Positions 1-9,455 of a stretch of DNA of 64,000 nucleotides are shown here, one piece after another. A program made the translations under genes and the position numbers. The notes beneath the pieces are model-generated. The model was not told where the DNA came from. It worked only from the letters and a program-made list of their open reading frames with translations, and searched no databases. Each line of letters starts with the position of its first letter. The first letter of the stretch is position 1. Origin of the DNA: Nocardioides sp. BGMRC 2183 (GTDB taxonomy: Bacteria > Actinomycetota > Actinomycetes > Propionibacteriales > Nocardioidaceae); assembly GCA_008123405.1 (NCBI GenBank), contig VSSA01000006.1, positions 62,001 through 126,000 on the forward strand. Reading direction: 5' to 3'.

Positions 1-1700
1 TGCTCTCCCGTGAGCTCTTCATCCGCCACGCCCTGGTCTACGGCGAGTGGCAGACCCGGCACCGCTTCTTCCACCACAACCGGGCGTTGCTGGAGGAGGC
101 GGAAGCCCTGGAGCATCGCGCCCGCCGGCGCGACCTGGTGGTCGACGAGCACACCCTCTTCGACTTCTACGACGCGCGCGTCGGCGCCGAGGTGGTCAGC
201 GGCGCGCACTTCGACCAGTGGTGGAAGCAGACCCGCCGCGACCGGCCCGACCTGCTGACCTTCGACCCGGCGATGCTGACCCACGACGCCGCCGACCAGG
301 TCAGCGCCGAGGACTATCCCGAGCAGTGGCAGGCGGCCGAGGGCCTGACGTTCCCGATCAGCTACCACTTCGAGCCGGGAGCGGCCGAGGACGGCCTGAC
401 CATCGACATCCCCGTCGCCACCCTCAACCGCGTCGCCGACGAGGACTTCTCGTGGCATGTCCCCGGGCTGCGTGAGGAGCTGGTCACCGAGCTGATCCGC
501 GGCCTGCCCAAGGCGCTGCGCGTGCAATGCGTCCCGGCGCCCAACACCGCCCGCGAGTTCCTCGCCGCCGTCCCGCCCGGTGAGGAGCCGCTGTTGGTCG
601 CGCTGAGCCGCTACCTGCGCTCCAGTCGCGGCGTGCACATCCCGCCGGAATCCTGGGACACCGCAGCCCTGCCCGCTCATCTGCGCCCCACCTACCGAGT
701 GGTGGACGACCGCGGCCGCGAACAGTCCCGCGGCAAGGAGCTGGCTGGGCTCAAGGCGCCGCTGGCCGGCGAGTTCGACCGGGCGCTGGCGGCCGTTGCC
801 AGCGATGTCGGGCTGGCCCGCACCGGCGCGACCACGTGGACCTTCGGCACCTTGCCGGCCGAGGTCACCGAGACCCGTGCCGGCCACCAGGTCACCGCCC
901 ATCCGGCGGTGGTCGACGAGGGGGCGAGCGTCGGGGTGGAGATCTTCGGCTCCGCCGACGAGGCCGCCGACCGGCACCGGTACGGGGTCGCCCGGCTGGC
1001 GCTGCTCGCCCTCGGGGACACCCCGCTGAAGGGACAGGTCGACGCGCTGTCGATGACCGATCGACTGGCGCTGGCCGGGTCGCCGTACCGGACCACGGAG
1101 GCGCTGCTGGCCGACTGCCTGCGTGCCGTCGTCCTCGACGCGCTCCCGACCGCCGCCGAGCTGCCCCGCACCCCGACCTCGTACGACGCCCTGGTGGTCC
1201 GCCTGCGTGAGCAGGCGCCCGCCGCGGTGGGCGAGCGGCTCGCTCTGGTGCTGCGCGCCCTCGAGGCGCAGCGGGAGACCGATCGGGCGCTCAGCGGCCG
1301 CGTGGAGATGGCCCTGCTGCCGGCCGTCACCGATCTGCAGGCCCAGCTCGGCCGCCTGGTCTTCGACGGCTTCGTCGGTGGCACCGGGGCGACGGGCCCG
1401 GCCCGCCTGCACCGCTATCCCACCTACCTCGCCGCGATGCGCCAGCGGCGAGCCCGGCTGGCCGAGGGCGCGGCCGCGGTGGTCAAGGACCGCGAACTGA
1501 TGGCCCGGTTCGGGCCGTTGGAGGAGGCGTACCTGCACCGGGTGGCCGCGCTGCCGGAAGGACGTCCGGCGAGCCCCGGGCTGGAGGAGGTGCGCTGGAT
1601 GCTGGAGGAGTATCGGATCTCGCTGTGGGCGTCGGCGATGGGCACCGCCGGCAAGGTCAGCGACGTCCGGATCCGCAAGGCCCTCGACGCACTAGGCTGA
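1..1700 (+). CDS. hrpA: ATP-dependent RNA helicase HrpA, C-terminal part (truncated by window start)
   Basis: The reading frame is open from base 3, so the gene begins before the window; 565 codons are visible. The first residues (LSRELFIRHALVYGEW) and the long region after them match the C-terminal DUF3418 region of HrpA-type DEAH-box helicases. HrpA proteins are about 1,300 residues, so the DEAH motor domain is missing here only because of the window edge. The protein is expected to remodel RNA in the cytoplasm using ATP. The next gene starts 56 bases downstream from its own leaderless promoter, so the two are probably transcribed separately. I am confident of the family; the exact physiological role is not visible. 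Confidence 0.9.
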   Translation, partial: LSRELFIRHALVYGEWQTRHRFFHHNRALLEEAEALEHRARRRDLVVDEHTLFDFYDARVGAEVVSGAHFDQWWKQTRRDRPDLLTFDPAMLTHDAADQVSAEDYPEQWQAAEGLTFPISYHFEPGAAEDGLTIDIPVATLNRVADEDFSWHVPGLREELVTELIRGLPKALRVQCVPAPNTAREFLAAVPPGEEPLLVALSRYLRSSRGVHIPPESWDTAALPAHLRPTYRVVDDRGREQSRGKELAGLKAPLAGEFDRALAAVASDVGLARTGATTWTFGTLPAEVTETRAGHQVTAHPAVVDEGASVGVEIFGSADEAADRHRYGVARLALLALGDTPLKGQVDALSMTDRLALAGSPYRTTEALLADCLRAVVLDALPTAAELPRTPTSYDALVVRLREQAPAAVGERLALVLRALEAQRETDRALSGRVEMALLPAVTDLQAQLGRLVFDGFVGGTGATGPARLHRYPTYLAAMRQRRARLAEGAAAVVKDRELMARFGPLEEAYLHRVAALPEGRPASPGLEEVRWMLEEYRISLWASAMGTAGKVSDVRIRKALDALG

Positions 1701-1756
1701 TCACCCGAGGGCCGCGCGACCTCTTAACCTCGATCCGTGAGGCTTACGCTGGAGAC

Positions 1757-2365
1757 GTGCCCGACGACAGCAGCCCGCGACCGCATCATCGACCGGCCCA
1801 GCGCGACGGTGGGTTCTTCGAGACCGTCGTCGGCGGCACCGACCCGGCGCTGGTGACCGAGGCCGCCGACCGCGCCGCGACACTGCTGGTCCGGGGCGCT
1901 CGCGAGGCCCAGGACGACGCGGTGGCCGAACGCCTGGTGGGGTTGGCCGACAGTGAGGGCATCGAGGCGATCGCGGAGGTGTGGTCTTCGTCTCCTGCAG
2001 ACTCGCTCGCTGGTTGCCTGTGGCGCCTCTTCCTGCTCCGTTCCTGGGTGCACGCCGACGCTGTCGGCGTGGCTGCCGAGTTCGAGGCGGGCCGGGCCAG
2101 CGCCGAGTTCGCTCATGTGGTCGCCGGGGTGGCCGATCCGCCGGGTCCCGAGGAGCTGCGGGCCATGGTCGACGCCGTCCTGCGCGGGATCGCGACGAGT
2201 GATTTCGCCGACGTACTGTTCCGCGCCGCCGCCTTCGCCCGCGTCGTTTCCGCAGGTCGGGCGGCATCCTCGGGTGCCAGCGAGGCATCGGTTCGACGGA
2301 TCCTGGCGCTGGCCGAGCAACTCGAGGCCGCCGGGCACCAGGAGATGCGGCAACGGCTGGTGTGA
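1757..2365 (+). CDS. hypothetical protein, 202 aa
   Basis: I do not recognise a family. The GTG at 1757 is chosen because a TACGCT -10 box (1745-1750) ends six bases before it, the leaderless pattern seen throughout this window. The protein is acidic and alanine-rich, with no signal peptide or membrane segment. Its middle looks helical (residues about 60-180), and no catalytic motif is visible. It follows hrpA in the same direction. Codon use matches its neighbours, so there is no sign of recent transfer. Confidence 0.65.
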   Translation: MPDDSSPRPHHRPAQRDGGFFETVVGGTDPALVTEAADRAATLLVRGAREAQDDAVAERLVGLADSEGIEAIAEVWSSSPADSLAGCLWRLFLLRSWVHADAVGVAAEFEAGRASAEFAHVVAGVADPPGPEELRAMVDAVLRGIATSDFADVLFRAAAFARVVSAGRAASSGASEASVRRILALAEQLEAAGHQEMRQRLV

Positions 2366-2602
2366 CCCTCTAAAGTGGATGGTCGAGCACGTCGGGCTGC
2401 GGTAGCCCCGGGTCCCAATATTCGCCGCTACGAGCGGCCGTGCGCCGTGAGGCGCTCCCGGTCCGGCGTGCTCGATCAGTCGTGAAGCCGCTCGCCCGGT
2501 GCCGAACGCCGAGCCGTGATCGGCGCTCACCCGGGCTGGGTGATCTGGGTAGGGTTTGCCCGGCGCAGTCATGGGATCGCCGGACGAGGGGTTGAGCTAG
2601 GG

Positions 2603-4024
2603 ATGAGTGCGGAGACGTCGGAGAAGCGCGGACTGGGTCGCGCAACGATCGGCGTCATCGCCGTCGTCGTGGTGGCCGTGCTGGCCGCGATGCTCTACCT
2701 CTCCGAGACCCGCGAGACCCCCGTCGCCGAGCCGGCGCCGACCGAGCCCGAGGTCGTGGAGCTCGACTTCGCCGTCTACGGTCCGCCGGCCGAGGTGGAC
2801 GCCTACGAGAAGGTCGTCGAGGAGTACAACGCCGAGTCGGAGTACATCGACGTCACCGTGGAGTCCTGGCCCGACGCCGACGCCATGCTCGAGGACCTGC
2901 GCTCGGGCGAGGTGTCGCCGGACCTCTACCTGCTGCCGCGCACGGAGCTGAAGGAGACGATCGACAACGATCGCAACATCCCGCTCCTGGACCTGCTCGA
3001 CGCACGCGGTGTCAGCCTCGGCGACGACTTCTCACGGGACTCGGTGGCCGCCTACTCCTACGACGACGACCTGCAGTGCATGCCGTACGCGACCTCGCCG
3101 ATGGTCATGTACTACAACACCGACCTGATCGACTTCGACCGGATGGCCGCGCGGGACCTGCCGGTGCCGAACGAGGAGCACACCGCCTGGAACCTGGACA
3201 TGTTCCGGGCCGCGGCGGAGTTCGCCAGCCGCCCCCGCAAGGGCACCCGCGGCGTGTACGTCGACCCCACCCTGGAGGGGATCTCCCCGTTCGTCCTCTC
3301 CGGTGGCGGCAGCGTCTTCGACGATCCCACCACGCCGAGCAGCCTGGCCCTGAGCGAGGACGACTCCGTCGACGCGCTCACCCGGACCCTCGAGGTCCTG
3401 CGCGACCCCCAGCTGACCCTCACCACCCAGCAGCTCGCGCGGAAGCCGGGGCTGGAGTGGTTCAAGGAGGGCAAGGTCGGGATGATTGCCGGCTACCGGG
3501 ACCTCACCCCCGAGCTGCGCGGGGTCGACGGACTCGACTTCGACGTCATGCCGATGCCCTACCTGGGCACCACCGCCACCGTCGGCGACCTGACCGGCGT
3601 CTGCATCGGCGCGGACGCCGGCAGCAGCGCCGGCCAGGCGGCCGACTTCCTGGTGCACCTGGTCAGCGACGAGGCGGTCAGCGAGATCAGCGAGGTCGGT
3701 TACCTCCAGCCGACCAATATCCGGGTCTCCTACGACGAGGCGTTCCAGCAGTCCGACCAGCAGCCCGCCCATCCGGAGGTGATGACCGCCGGCGTCCGGG
3801 CGATCCAGTTGATGCCGCTGCTGGACGACCCCGAGGCGCTGGAGACAGCGGTCGGCCCCCAGATCCGGCAGCTCTTCTCCAAGCCGGTGCTGGGACCCGA
3901 CGAGCTCACCGAGCTGCTCGCCGCGATCGACGCCCGGTCGGCGGAGGTGCTGGCCGAGTCGGCGGAGGAGTCGGAGGACGAAACCGACGCGCCGAGCGAC
4001 ACCGCGTCACCCACCGACCGCTGA
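2603..4024 (+). CDS. membrane-anchored extracellular solute-binding protein (family 1), orphan
   Basis: This 473-residue protein has a positively charged start and one hydrophobic segment at about residues 14-31. An acidic proline-rich linker and a periplasmic-binding-protein-like domain follow. Segments such as MPYATSPMVMYYNTDL and the later GYRDLTPELRG region resemble sugar-type family 1 solute-binding proteins. There is no lipobox cysteine, so it seems anchored by an uncleaved N-terminal helix rather than by lipid. No permease or ATPase gene lies on either side, which is unusual because such proteins normally serve an ABC importer. The C-terminus is a Glu/Asp/Ser/Thr-rich tail. The ATG at 2603 is preferred over an in-frame ATG at 2516, which would put extra residues before the charged start. 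The ligand is unknown. Confidence 0.75.
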   Translation: MSAETSEKRGLGRATIGVIAVVVVAVLAAMLYLSETRETPVAEPAPTEPEVVELDFAVYGPPAEVDAYEKVVEEYNAESEYIDVTVESWPDADAMLEDLRSGEVSPDLYLLPRTELKETIDNDRNIPLLDLLDARGVSLGDDFSRDSVAAYSYDDDLQCMPYATSPMVMYYNTDLIDFDRMAARDLPVPNEEHTAWNLDMFRAAAEFASRPRKGTRGVYVDPTLEGISPFVLSGGGSVFDDPTTPSSLALSEDDSVDALTRTLEVLRDPQLTLTTQQLARKPGLEWFKEGKVGMIAGYRDLTPELRGVDGLDFDVMPMPYLGTTATVGDLTGVCIGADAGSSAGQAADFLVHLVSDEAVSEISEVGYLQPTNIRVSYDEAFQQSDQQPAHPEVMTAGVRAIQLMPLLDDPEALETAVGPQIRQLFSKPVLGPDELTELLAAIDARSAEVLAESAEESEDETDAPSDTASPTDR

Positions 4025-4049
4025 CCGACGGGCCGACGGGCCGACGGGC

Positions 4050-5348
4050 TCAGTCCTCGGCGTCGAGGATTGCCCGGGTCAGCGCGGGAGCGGTGAGCCC
4101 GACCTGCCAGCTGCGCGAGCCGAGGCCACTGAGCTGGTCGATCACCGCCTCGAGCAGGGCCACCGGCTCCCGAGTGGCGGGCGGAGTCCACATGGTGCGG
4201 CGTAGATGGTCCGGGGTGAGCAGGTTCTCCGGCGGGAGGTCGTGCTGCTCGGCGAGCTCGGCGATCGCCGCGCGAGCCGCGTCGAGCCGACGCGCCGCGA
4301 CCGGGTCCTTGTCCGCCCAGGCGCGCGGCACCGGTGGGCCGTCGTTGCGGGTGTTGCGGGACGGCAACTCGTCCTCGGGGAGCTCCTGGGCCTCCTCGAT
4401 GGCGCGGAGCCAGACCTTGGCGTAGCGCGAGGCGCCGCGCCCGTGGAAGCCCTGGGTCCCCATCAGCGCCCCACGATCCTTCGGCAGAGCCGAGGCGGCG
4501 GCGACGATCGCGGAGTCGGGGATCAGGCGCCCGGGCGTCACGTCGCGTTCGGCCGCGAGTGCGTCCCGCGCCTGCCACAGCGTCTTGACCGCCGCCAGCG
4601 AGCGTCGGCCGCGCACCTTGTGCATCCCGGAGGTACGACGCCAGGCGTCGGTGCGCGTCGCCGGCTCGAACCCGCGCACGTGGTCGAACTCCTGGCGCGC
4701 CCAGTCCAGCTTGCCGGCCTCGGCGAGCTGGGCGACCAGGATCTCCCGCAGCTCGACCAGGACCTCGACGTCCAGCGCCGCGTACTCCAGCCACGGGTCG
4801 GGCAGGGGGCGGGTGGACCAGTCCACGGCCGAGTGCTCCTTGAGCATCTGCACGCCGAGCAGGGTCTCGACCAGCGTGGCCAGGCCGACGCGCGGGTAGT
4901 TGAGCAGCCGTCCGGCCAGCTCGGTGTCGAAGACGGTGGGTGGCCGCAGCCCGACTCCGGCCAGGCAGGGCAGGTCCTGGGTCGCCGCGTGCAGGATCCA
5001 CTCGGTGTCGCCGAACGCCTGCTGGAGCGGGCCGAGGTCGTCGAAGGCGATCGGGTCGATCAACCCGATGCCGGCGCCGGTGCGTTTGACCTGGATCAGA
5101 TAGGCGCGGTTGGAGTAGCGGTAGCCCGAGGCACGTTCGGCGTCGATCGCGATCGGACCGGAGCCTGCCGCGACGGCAGCGCAGTAGGCGGCCAGCGCAT
5201 CGTCGGTCTCGATCACCGCCGGCAGGCCACCGGCCAGACGGAGCAGGGGGACCTCGACGGCGTCCTCCGGCTCGACCGTCTGCTCGACACCCGTCTCGAC
5301 CTCCGGGGTGTCGGGGTCCGCTGTCCGGTTGTCGTCCGAGCCGACCAT
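4050..5348 (-). CDS. rnd: ribonuclease D, HRDC domain
   Basis: The 432-residue product is a DEDD-family 3'-5' exoribonuclease that trims tRNA and other stable RNAs. Exo motif I is IAIDAERASGYRYS (Asp and Glu bind metal), motif II lies around HAATQDLPCL, and the third is YAALDVEVL. An HRDC RNA-binding domain follows in the second half (residues about 215-300). An acidic N-terminal extension of about 45 residues precedes the nuclease fold. The ATG at 5348 shares one base with the stop of the upstream DUF3000 gene (TGATG), so translation is probably coupled. The same DUF3000-rnd pair next to hemE is widespread in Actinobacteria. Confidence 0.92.
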   Translation of the reverse strand: MVGSDDNRTADPDTPEVETGVEQTVEPEDAVEVPLLRLAGGLPAVIETDDALAAYCAAVAAGSGPIAIDAERASGYRYSNRAYLIQVKRTGAGIGLIDPIAFDDLGPLQQAFGDTEWILHAATQDLPCLAGVGLRPPTVFDTELAGRLLNYPRVGLATLVETLLGVQMLKEHSAVDWSTRPLPDPWLEYAALDVEVLVELREILVAQLAEAGKLDWARQEFDHVRGFEPATRTDAWRRTSGMHKVRGRRSLAAVKTLWQARDALAAERDVTPGRLIPDSAIVAAASALPKDRGALMGTQGFHGRGASRYAKVWLRAIEEAQELPEDELPSRNTRNDGPPVPRAWADKDPVAARRLDAARAAIAELAEQHDLPPENLLTPDHLRRTMWTPPATREPVALLEAVIDQLSGLGSRSWQVGLTAPALTRAILDAED

Positions 5349-5962
5349 CAGCTCGTCGTGCCCCGTTGCCCGCGCCGCGAGGGCATCACCGCGACGCCGT
5401 CCGGCACCGGCTCCAGCCCGCCGGCCGTGCACAGCAGCTCGGCCCAGGCTTCGACGTGGGCGGTCATCTCGGTCGGGTCGCGGGGGGTCCAGGACGCCCG
5501 GATCTCGACCTGCGCCGACCCCGGATCGTCGGCCATCGCGCCGAAGTTCTCGGTGGTGACGCGGGTGACGGTGCCGGAGGCCGCGTCGTGCTCGGCACCA
5601 TGGGCCTCGAGTGCGTCGATGAGCCAGGTCCACCCGACGTCGGCCAGCATCGGATCCGCTGCCAGATTGTGCTCGATCTCAGCGCGGCAGTAGGCCACGC
5701 AGCGGAACGTCCCGTGCCAGGCGTCGTTGCCGGCGGGGTCGTGCAGCAGCACCAGGCGGCCTGTGGCGACCTCGTCGTCGTCCTCGTCGGTGACGTCGGC
5801 GGAGAGGGCAGCGGCATAGGGCGCGATCCGCTGCGGAGCCGGCATCTCCTCGCAGAAGATCTCCGCGCGGAAGCGGGCCGCCCGCAGTTGGGCGACGGCG
5901 GTCGCGAACTCCGCAGGGACGGCTTCGCCTGCCCCCGGTCGCGTCTCCTGCCGGGCCACCAT
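5348..5962 (-). CDS. DUF3000 family protein
   Basis: This 204-residue actinobacterial conserved protein has unknown function and is recognised by its overall sequence (FRAEIFCEEMPAPQRIAPYA near the start) and its position between rnd and hemE. The start is set at ATG 5962 because a TAGGGT -10 box on the minus strand (5975-5970) ends seven bases before it. The GTG at 5971 overlaps that box and is unlikely. There are no membrane segments. It is divergently transcribed from hemE, with only about 70 bases between the two starts, so the promoters share a short intergenic region. Confidence 0.85.
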   Translation of the reverse strand: MVARQETRPGAGEAVPAEFATAVAQLRAARFRAEIFCEEMPAPQRIAPYAAALSADVTDEDDDEVATGRLVLLHDPAGNDAWHGTFRCVAYCRAEIEHNLAADPMLADVGWTWLIDALEAHGAEHDAASGTVTRVTTENFGAMADDPGSAQVEIRASWTPRDPTEMTAHVEAWAELLCTAGGLEPVPDGVAVMPSRRGQRGTTS

Positions 5963-6030
5963 GGGGCTCACCCTAGGAGATGCCGATCGCTCGATGTGCG
6001 CCCCACGCCGTGACCTGGGAGGCTTGTGCC

Positions 6031-7074
6031 GTGGTGGATCTTCACGACAGCGCGTTCCTCAAGGCGGCCCGGGGCGAGGCCGTACCGCACACGCCGGTCT
6101 GGTTCATGCGTCAGGCCGGACGCTCGCTGCCGGAGTACCTGAAGGTGCGCGAGGGCGTCGCGATGCTCGACGCCTGCGCCGACCCCGACCTGATCGTCGA
6201 GATCACCCTGCAGCCGGTCCGGCGCTACGGCGTGGACGCGGCGATCTTCTTCTCCGACATCGTGCTGCCGCTCAAGGCGGTCGGGGTCGACCTGGACATC
6301 GTCCCCGGCGTGGGGCCGGTGGTGGCCGAGCCGGTCCGCACCCTGGCCGACGTCGAGGCCATTCCCGACCTCACTCCGGACCGGATCCCGTTCATCACCG
6401 CCGCGGTCCAGGGCCTGGTCGGTGAGCTCGCCTCGGTCAACGGGGGCACCCCGCTGATCGGGTTCGCGGGCGCGCCGTTCACCGTGGCGTCGTACCTGGT
6501 CGAGGGCGGGCCGTCGAAGGAGCATGCCAAGACCAAGGCGCTGATGTTCTCCGCCCCCGAGGTGTGGGACGCGCTGATGCGCAAGATCGCCGGCATCTCC
6601 GCTGCCTTCCTGCGCACCCAGGTCGCCGCCGGCGCCTCGGCGATCCAGCTCTTCGACTCCTGGGCCGGGGCGCTGACCCCTGCCGACTACGTCCGCTACG
6701 TCCAGCCGCACTCGGCGCGGGTGCTGGCCGAGATGGCCGAGCTCGGTGTGCCCCGGATCCACTTCGGCGTCGGTACGGCGAACCTGCTCGACGTGATGGG
6801 CGAGGCCGGCGCCGACGTGGTCGGCGTCGACTGGCGCACGCCGCTGGACCGGGCGATCGGCGTGGTCGGCGACCGCGGTGTCCAGGGCAACCTGGACCCG
6901 ACCCTGGTCTTCGCGCCCACCGAGGTGATGACCGCCCGGGCCGCCGAGGTGATCGAGGCCGGGCGGGCCGCCAAGAGCCACATCTTCAACCTCGGCCACG
7001 GCGTCATCCCGAGCACCGACCCCGATCAGCTCGCCCGCCTGACCGAGTTCGTCCAGGCTTATCCGCTCGCCTGA
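6031..7074 (+). CDS. hemE: uroporphyrinogen decarboxylase
   Basis: HemE removes four acetate carboxyl groups from uroporphyrinogen III to give coproporphyrinogen III. The 347-residue length is normal. The N-terminal family signature [15 protein letters not shown] and the second signature [17 protein letters not shown] are both present, with the ligand Asp in the [11 protein letters not shown] region. GTG 6031 is chosen because GGGAGG (6018-6023) lies at ribosome-binding distance; an in-frame ATG at 5980 would add an unconserved extension. It feeds the coproporphyrin-dependent pathway continued by hemG and hemQ downstream. Confidence 0.95.
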   Translation: MVDLHDSAFLKAARGEAVPHTPVWFMRQAGRSLPEYLKVREGVAMLDACADPDLIVEITLQPVRRYGVDAAIFFSDIVLPLKAVGVDLDIVPGVGPVVAEPVRTLADVEAIPDLTPDRIPFITAAVQGLVGELASVNGGTPLIGFAGAPFTVASYLVEGGPSKEHAKTKALMFSAPEVWDALMRKIAGISAAFLRTQVAAGASAIQLFDSWAGALTPADYVRYVQPHSARVLAEMAELGVPRIHFGVGTANLLDVMGEAGADVVGVDWRTPLDRAIGVVGDRGVQGNLDPTLVFAPTEVMTARAAEVIEAGRAAKSHIFNLGHGVIPSTDPDQLARLTEFVQAYPLA

Positions 7075-7079
7075 GTGGG

Positions 7080-7105
7080 TCGAGTTGGGGTTTCGGGCCC
7101 CTCGA
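7080..7105 (+). terminator. possible stem-loop terminator after hemE
   Basis: The arms TCGAG-TT-GGGG and CCCCTCGA pair around a seven-base loop with a two-base bulge. It starts five bases after the hemE stop, in the gap between the convergent hemE and lipoprotein genes. No clear run of T follows, so this is only a candidate. Confidence 0.3.
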
Positions 7106-7138
7106 GTTGTGCGTTTGGGCCTGTTCAGTCGCTGCTGA

Positions 7139-8395
7139 TCACTCCGCGCGCATCGCGATGACCTCCGCGGTCGACTCGTCGGCCGAGAAGAGGAAGACGC
7201 CATCGCTCGTGATCCCCAGCGGCGGGCGCCACTCGCCCTCCTCGGCCACGCTGCCGTCCTGCTCGTCGAGCACCGCGCCGGCGCCGTACACGAGGCCGTC
7301 GTAGGCGGGACCCGGGCGGAACCTGGTCGAGTCGAGCGAGGCGTCGTGCCAGGCCAGCTCGCCGGCGCTGAGGTCGATCCCGAGGGTCCCGACCGGGCCG
7401 CTGAGGATCGTCATGTCCGCCTCGGCGTCGTGGACGGCCTCGGTGATCTGCTCGGACCCGACGGAGCCGGCGGTCGGCAGCTCGGCCAACAAGGCACCGC
7501 TCTCACCGTCGAGGAAGCCCAGGTGCTCCTCGTGTCCGGACGCGTCGAAGCAGCTCATCACCACGATCCCGGCGAAGCCACCGACCAGCGACGCGTCGCT
7601 GGCCGAGGCGCCGGCCGGCTCGCAGGCAGCGGGCCGATCGACCTCGCCGAGCTGCCAGGCGACCTCGCCCTCGGCGGTCTCGACCTGTGCCTCCGACCCG
7701 AAGTCGCCGACCAGGATCCGGTCCTCCGACAGCGGGGTGTAGCTGCCGTCCCCGAGCCCGGACGGTTCCCGCACGATGCTGCCGTCCTCGGGAGAGACGA
7801 CCGCCTGCCAGGCGAGGATCAGGCCCGCCGAGGCATCGACACCGTCGGTGTTGAGCTCGTCCACCCCTCCCTCGACAGGGGTGCTCCACTGCTCCTCGCC
7901 GCTCGCGACGTCGTAGGCGGTGAGCACTGGCTCCGGGCTCTGTGTCGTGATCGACTCCGCGCTGGTGACCGTGCCGAGGTAGGCGGTGCTGCCGTCGGGT
8001 GAGGCGGTCACGGTGACCCGTGGCAGCTCGCCCTCGGCCTCCACCGGATGCCGCCACAGCTCGCTGCCGTCCTCGGCGCTCAGCATGACGATCTCGTAGG
8101 CGCCGCCGTCCATCGCGTCCTCGTCCTCGTCGCCGATCTGCTGCACTCCGACGAAACCGTCAGTCACCGCAACGGCGCCGACGAGTTCGCCGGTCCACGC
8201 GGTGGCGAGGGTCGAGGGGGCACCGTCGGTCGGCGTGGCGGTGGCCTCGGCCGTTGGCGAGGAACCGTCCGAGGAGCTGGCGGAGTCCGAGTCGGCGCCG
8301 TTGTCGGCGGGTTCGCCGCCGCAGGCGCTGACCACGAGCGCGAAGGCGGCGGTCAGCGCGGCGAGGCGCAGGGGTCGGACGGAGTGCTGGGCCAT
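7139..8395 (-). CDS. lipoprotein with PQQ-like beta-propeller repeats
   Basis: The 418-residue protein has a charged N-terminus, a hydrophobic stretch and a lipobox ending VVSAC at about residue 25, so it should be lipid-anchored outside the membrane. A Ser/Thr/Ala-rich linker follows to about residue 65. The rest contains repeated elements such as LSAEDGSELWRHPV, YDVASGEEQWSTPV and LDGESGALLAELP, the pattern of PQQ-like (quinoprotein-type) seven- or eight-bladed propellers. No catalytic residues for a dehydrogenase are evident, so binding or scaffolding is more likely than redox activity. It converges on hemE. The start has a GGGAG ribosome-binding site. Confidence 0.75.
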   Translation of the reverse strand: MAQHSVRPLRLAALTAAFALVVSACGGEPADNGADSDSASSSDGSSPTAEATATPTDGAPSTLATAWTGELVGAVAVTDGFVGVQQIGDEDEDAMDGGAYEIVMLSAEDGSELWRHPVEAEGELPRVTVTASPDGSTAYLGTVTSAESITTQSPEPVLTAYDVASGEEQWSTPVEGGVDELNTDGVDASAGLILAWQAVVSPEDGSIVREPSGLGDGSYTPLSEDRILVGDFGSEAQVETAEGEVAWQLGEVDRPAACEPAGASASDASLVGGFAGIVVMSCFDASGHEEHLGFLDGESGALLAELPTAGSVGSEQITEAVHDAEADMTILSGPVGTLGIDLSAGELAWHDASLDSTRFRPGPAYDGLVYGAGAVLDEQDGSVAEEGEWRPPLGITSDGVFLFSADESTAEVIAMRAE

Positions 8396-8492
8396 GGAGA
8401 CTCCCGAGAGCGACGTACGGTCATGACAATCCGCGCAGGACTGTACGTGGCGCTCGGTGCCGCGCCCGTCGGGCCCCGTCGACCATGCTCGA

Positions 8493-8543
8493 CGTGCGTT
8501 TGAGCCGGGTCAGCGGCTTTCAGGCGTGCGTTTGAGCCGGGTC
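8493..8543. repeat. two 19-bp direct repeats
   Basis: CGTGCGTTTGAGCCGGGTC occurs at 8493-8511 and again identically at 8525-8543, with 13 bases between. The second copy ends two bases from the stop of the NYN-domain gene on the minus strand. A related string (GTGCGTTTGGGCC) is found near 7109 after hemE. The function is unknown. Confidence 0.8.
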
Positions 8544-8545
8544 GG

Positions 8546-9376
8546 TCAGCCGGCGGCCTCCGTGGCCGACTTCTTCCGGGACCGGCTCGCCGCCTTCTTC
8601 GCGGGGGCCTTCGTCGGGGCCTTCTTCGGCTGGGCCTTGCCCTTGAGGCTCACCTGCACCTCGCCCCCCGACCCCTGGGTGACCAGGTAGGGCTGGGCCT
8701 GGATCAGGTCGGTGAGCTTGGAGAAACCGTAGAGCCGCGGATCGAAGGAGGAGTTCGCCGAGCGCAGGTACTGCCCGAGCGCGCCCACGTAGGCCCAACC
8801 GTCGTCGGCGGACTGCTTGTTGATCGCCCTGGCGAGCAGGCTCTCCAGGTTGGGCAGCGGCGCCTCGTCGTCCTCACCGGAGTCGGCAGCCGATGCCGCG
8901 GAGGCGTCCTCCTCGTCGGAGGCCTCGTCGCCGAGCAGCTCCAGGTAGATGAAGGTGTCGCAGGCGGCCACCAACGACGCCGGTGTCTTGCGCAGGCCGA
9001 GACCGAAGACCGTCTTGCCGGCCTCGCGTAGCCGGGTGGCCAACCGGGTGAAGTCGCTGTCGCTGGAGACCAGCGCGAACGCGTCGAGGTTGCCCGAGTA
9101 GAGCAGGTCCATCGCGTCGATGATCAGCGCGGAGTCGGTGGCGTTCTTGCCGGTGGTGTAGGCGAACTGCTGGACCGGGGCGATCGCGTGCTGGTTGAGC
9201 TGCCCCTTCCACCCCGTCAGCTGGGGCGTGGTCCAGTCGCCATAGGCCCGCTTGACGGTCGCCACCCCGTATTGCGCGAGCTCGGCCAGGAGCGCGCTCG
9301 CGTGCCGCGGGGAGGTGTTGTCGGCGTCGATGAGGACCGCGACGCGGAGATGGGGGCTCGGAGTGCTGCTCGCCAT
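8546..9376 (-). CDS. NYN-domain (LabA/DUF88-like) putative ribonuclease with OST-HTH/LOTUS-like C-terminal domain
   Basis: The 276-residue protein begins with a NYN (PIN-like) nuclease domain: AVLIDADNTSP carries the first acidic residues, ALIIDAMDLLYSG the second set and LVSSDSDFTRLA the third. An acidic spacer is followed by an OST-HTH/LOTUS-like module at about residues 160-235 (LLARAINKQSADDGWAYVGALG and LYGFSKLTDLI). The C-terminal 40 residues are Lys/Ala/Pro-rich and probably bind nucleic acid. Such proteins are predicted RNA-cleaving enzymes of the cytoplasm. ATG 9376 is chosen because the ORF upstream of it is not conserved. Its start faces hemG, 79 bases away. Confidence 0.85.
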   Translation of the reverse strand: MASSTPSPHLRVAVLIDADNTSPRHASALLAELAQYGVATVKRAYGDWTTPQLTGWKGQLNQHAIAPVQQFAYTTGKNATDSALIIDAMDLLYSGNLDAFALVSSDSDFTRLATRLREAGKTVFGLGLRKTPASLVAACDTFIYLELLGDEASDEEDASAASAADSGEDDEAPLPNLESLLARAINKQSADDGWAYVGALGQYLRSANSSFDPRLYGFSKLTDLIQAQPYLVTQGSGGEVQVSLKGKAQPKKAPTKAPAKKAASRSRKKSATEAAG

Positions 9377-9455
9377 GAGCCCAGCCTGCCACGGCCGGCC
9401 GGCTCCTTCCGGTGGCGATCGCCCCACACCCCGGTGGGTCTGACACGCTGGGGGA

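Noticed and set aside
7139-8395. PQQ-dependent dehydrogenase
   Set aside because: It has propeller-like repeats but no PQQ-binding or calcium-site motifs; it is a lipoprotein of unknown role.
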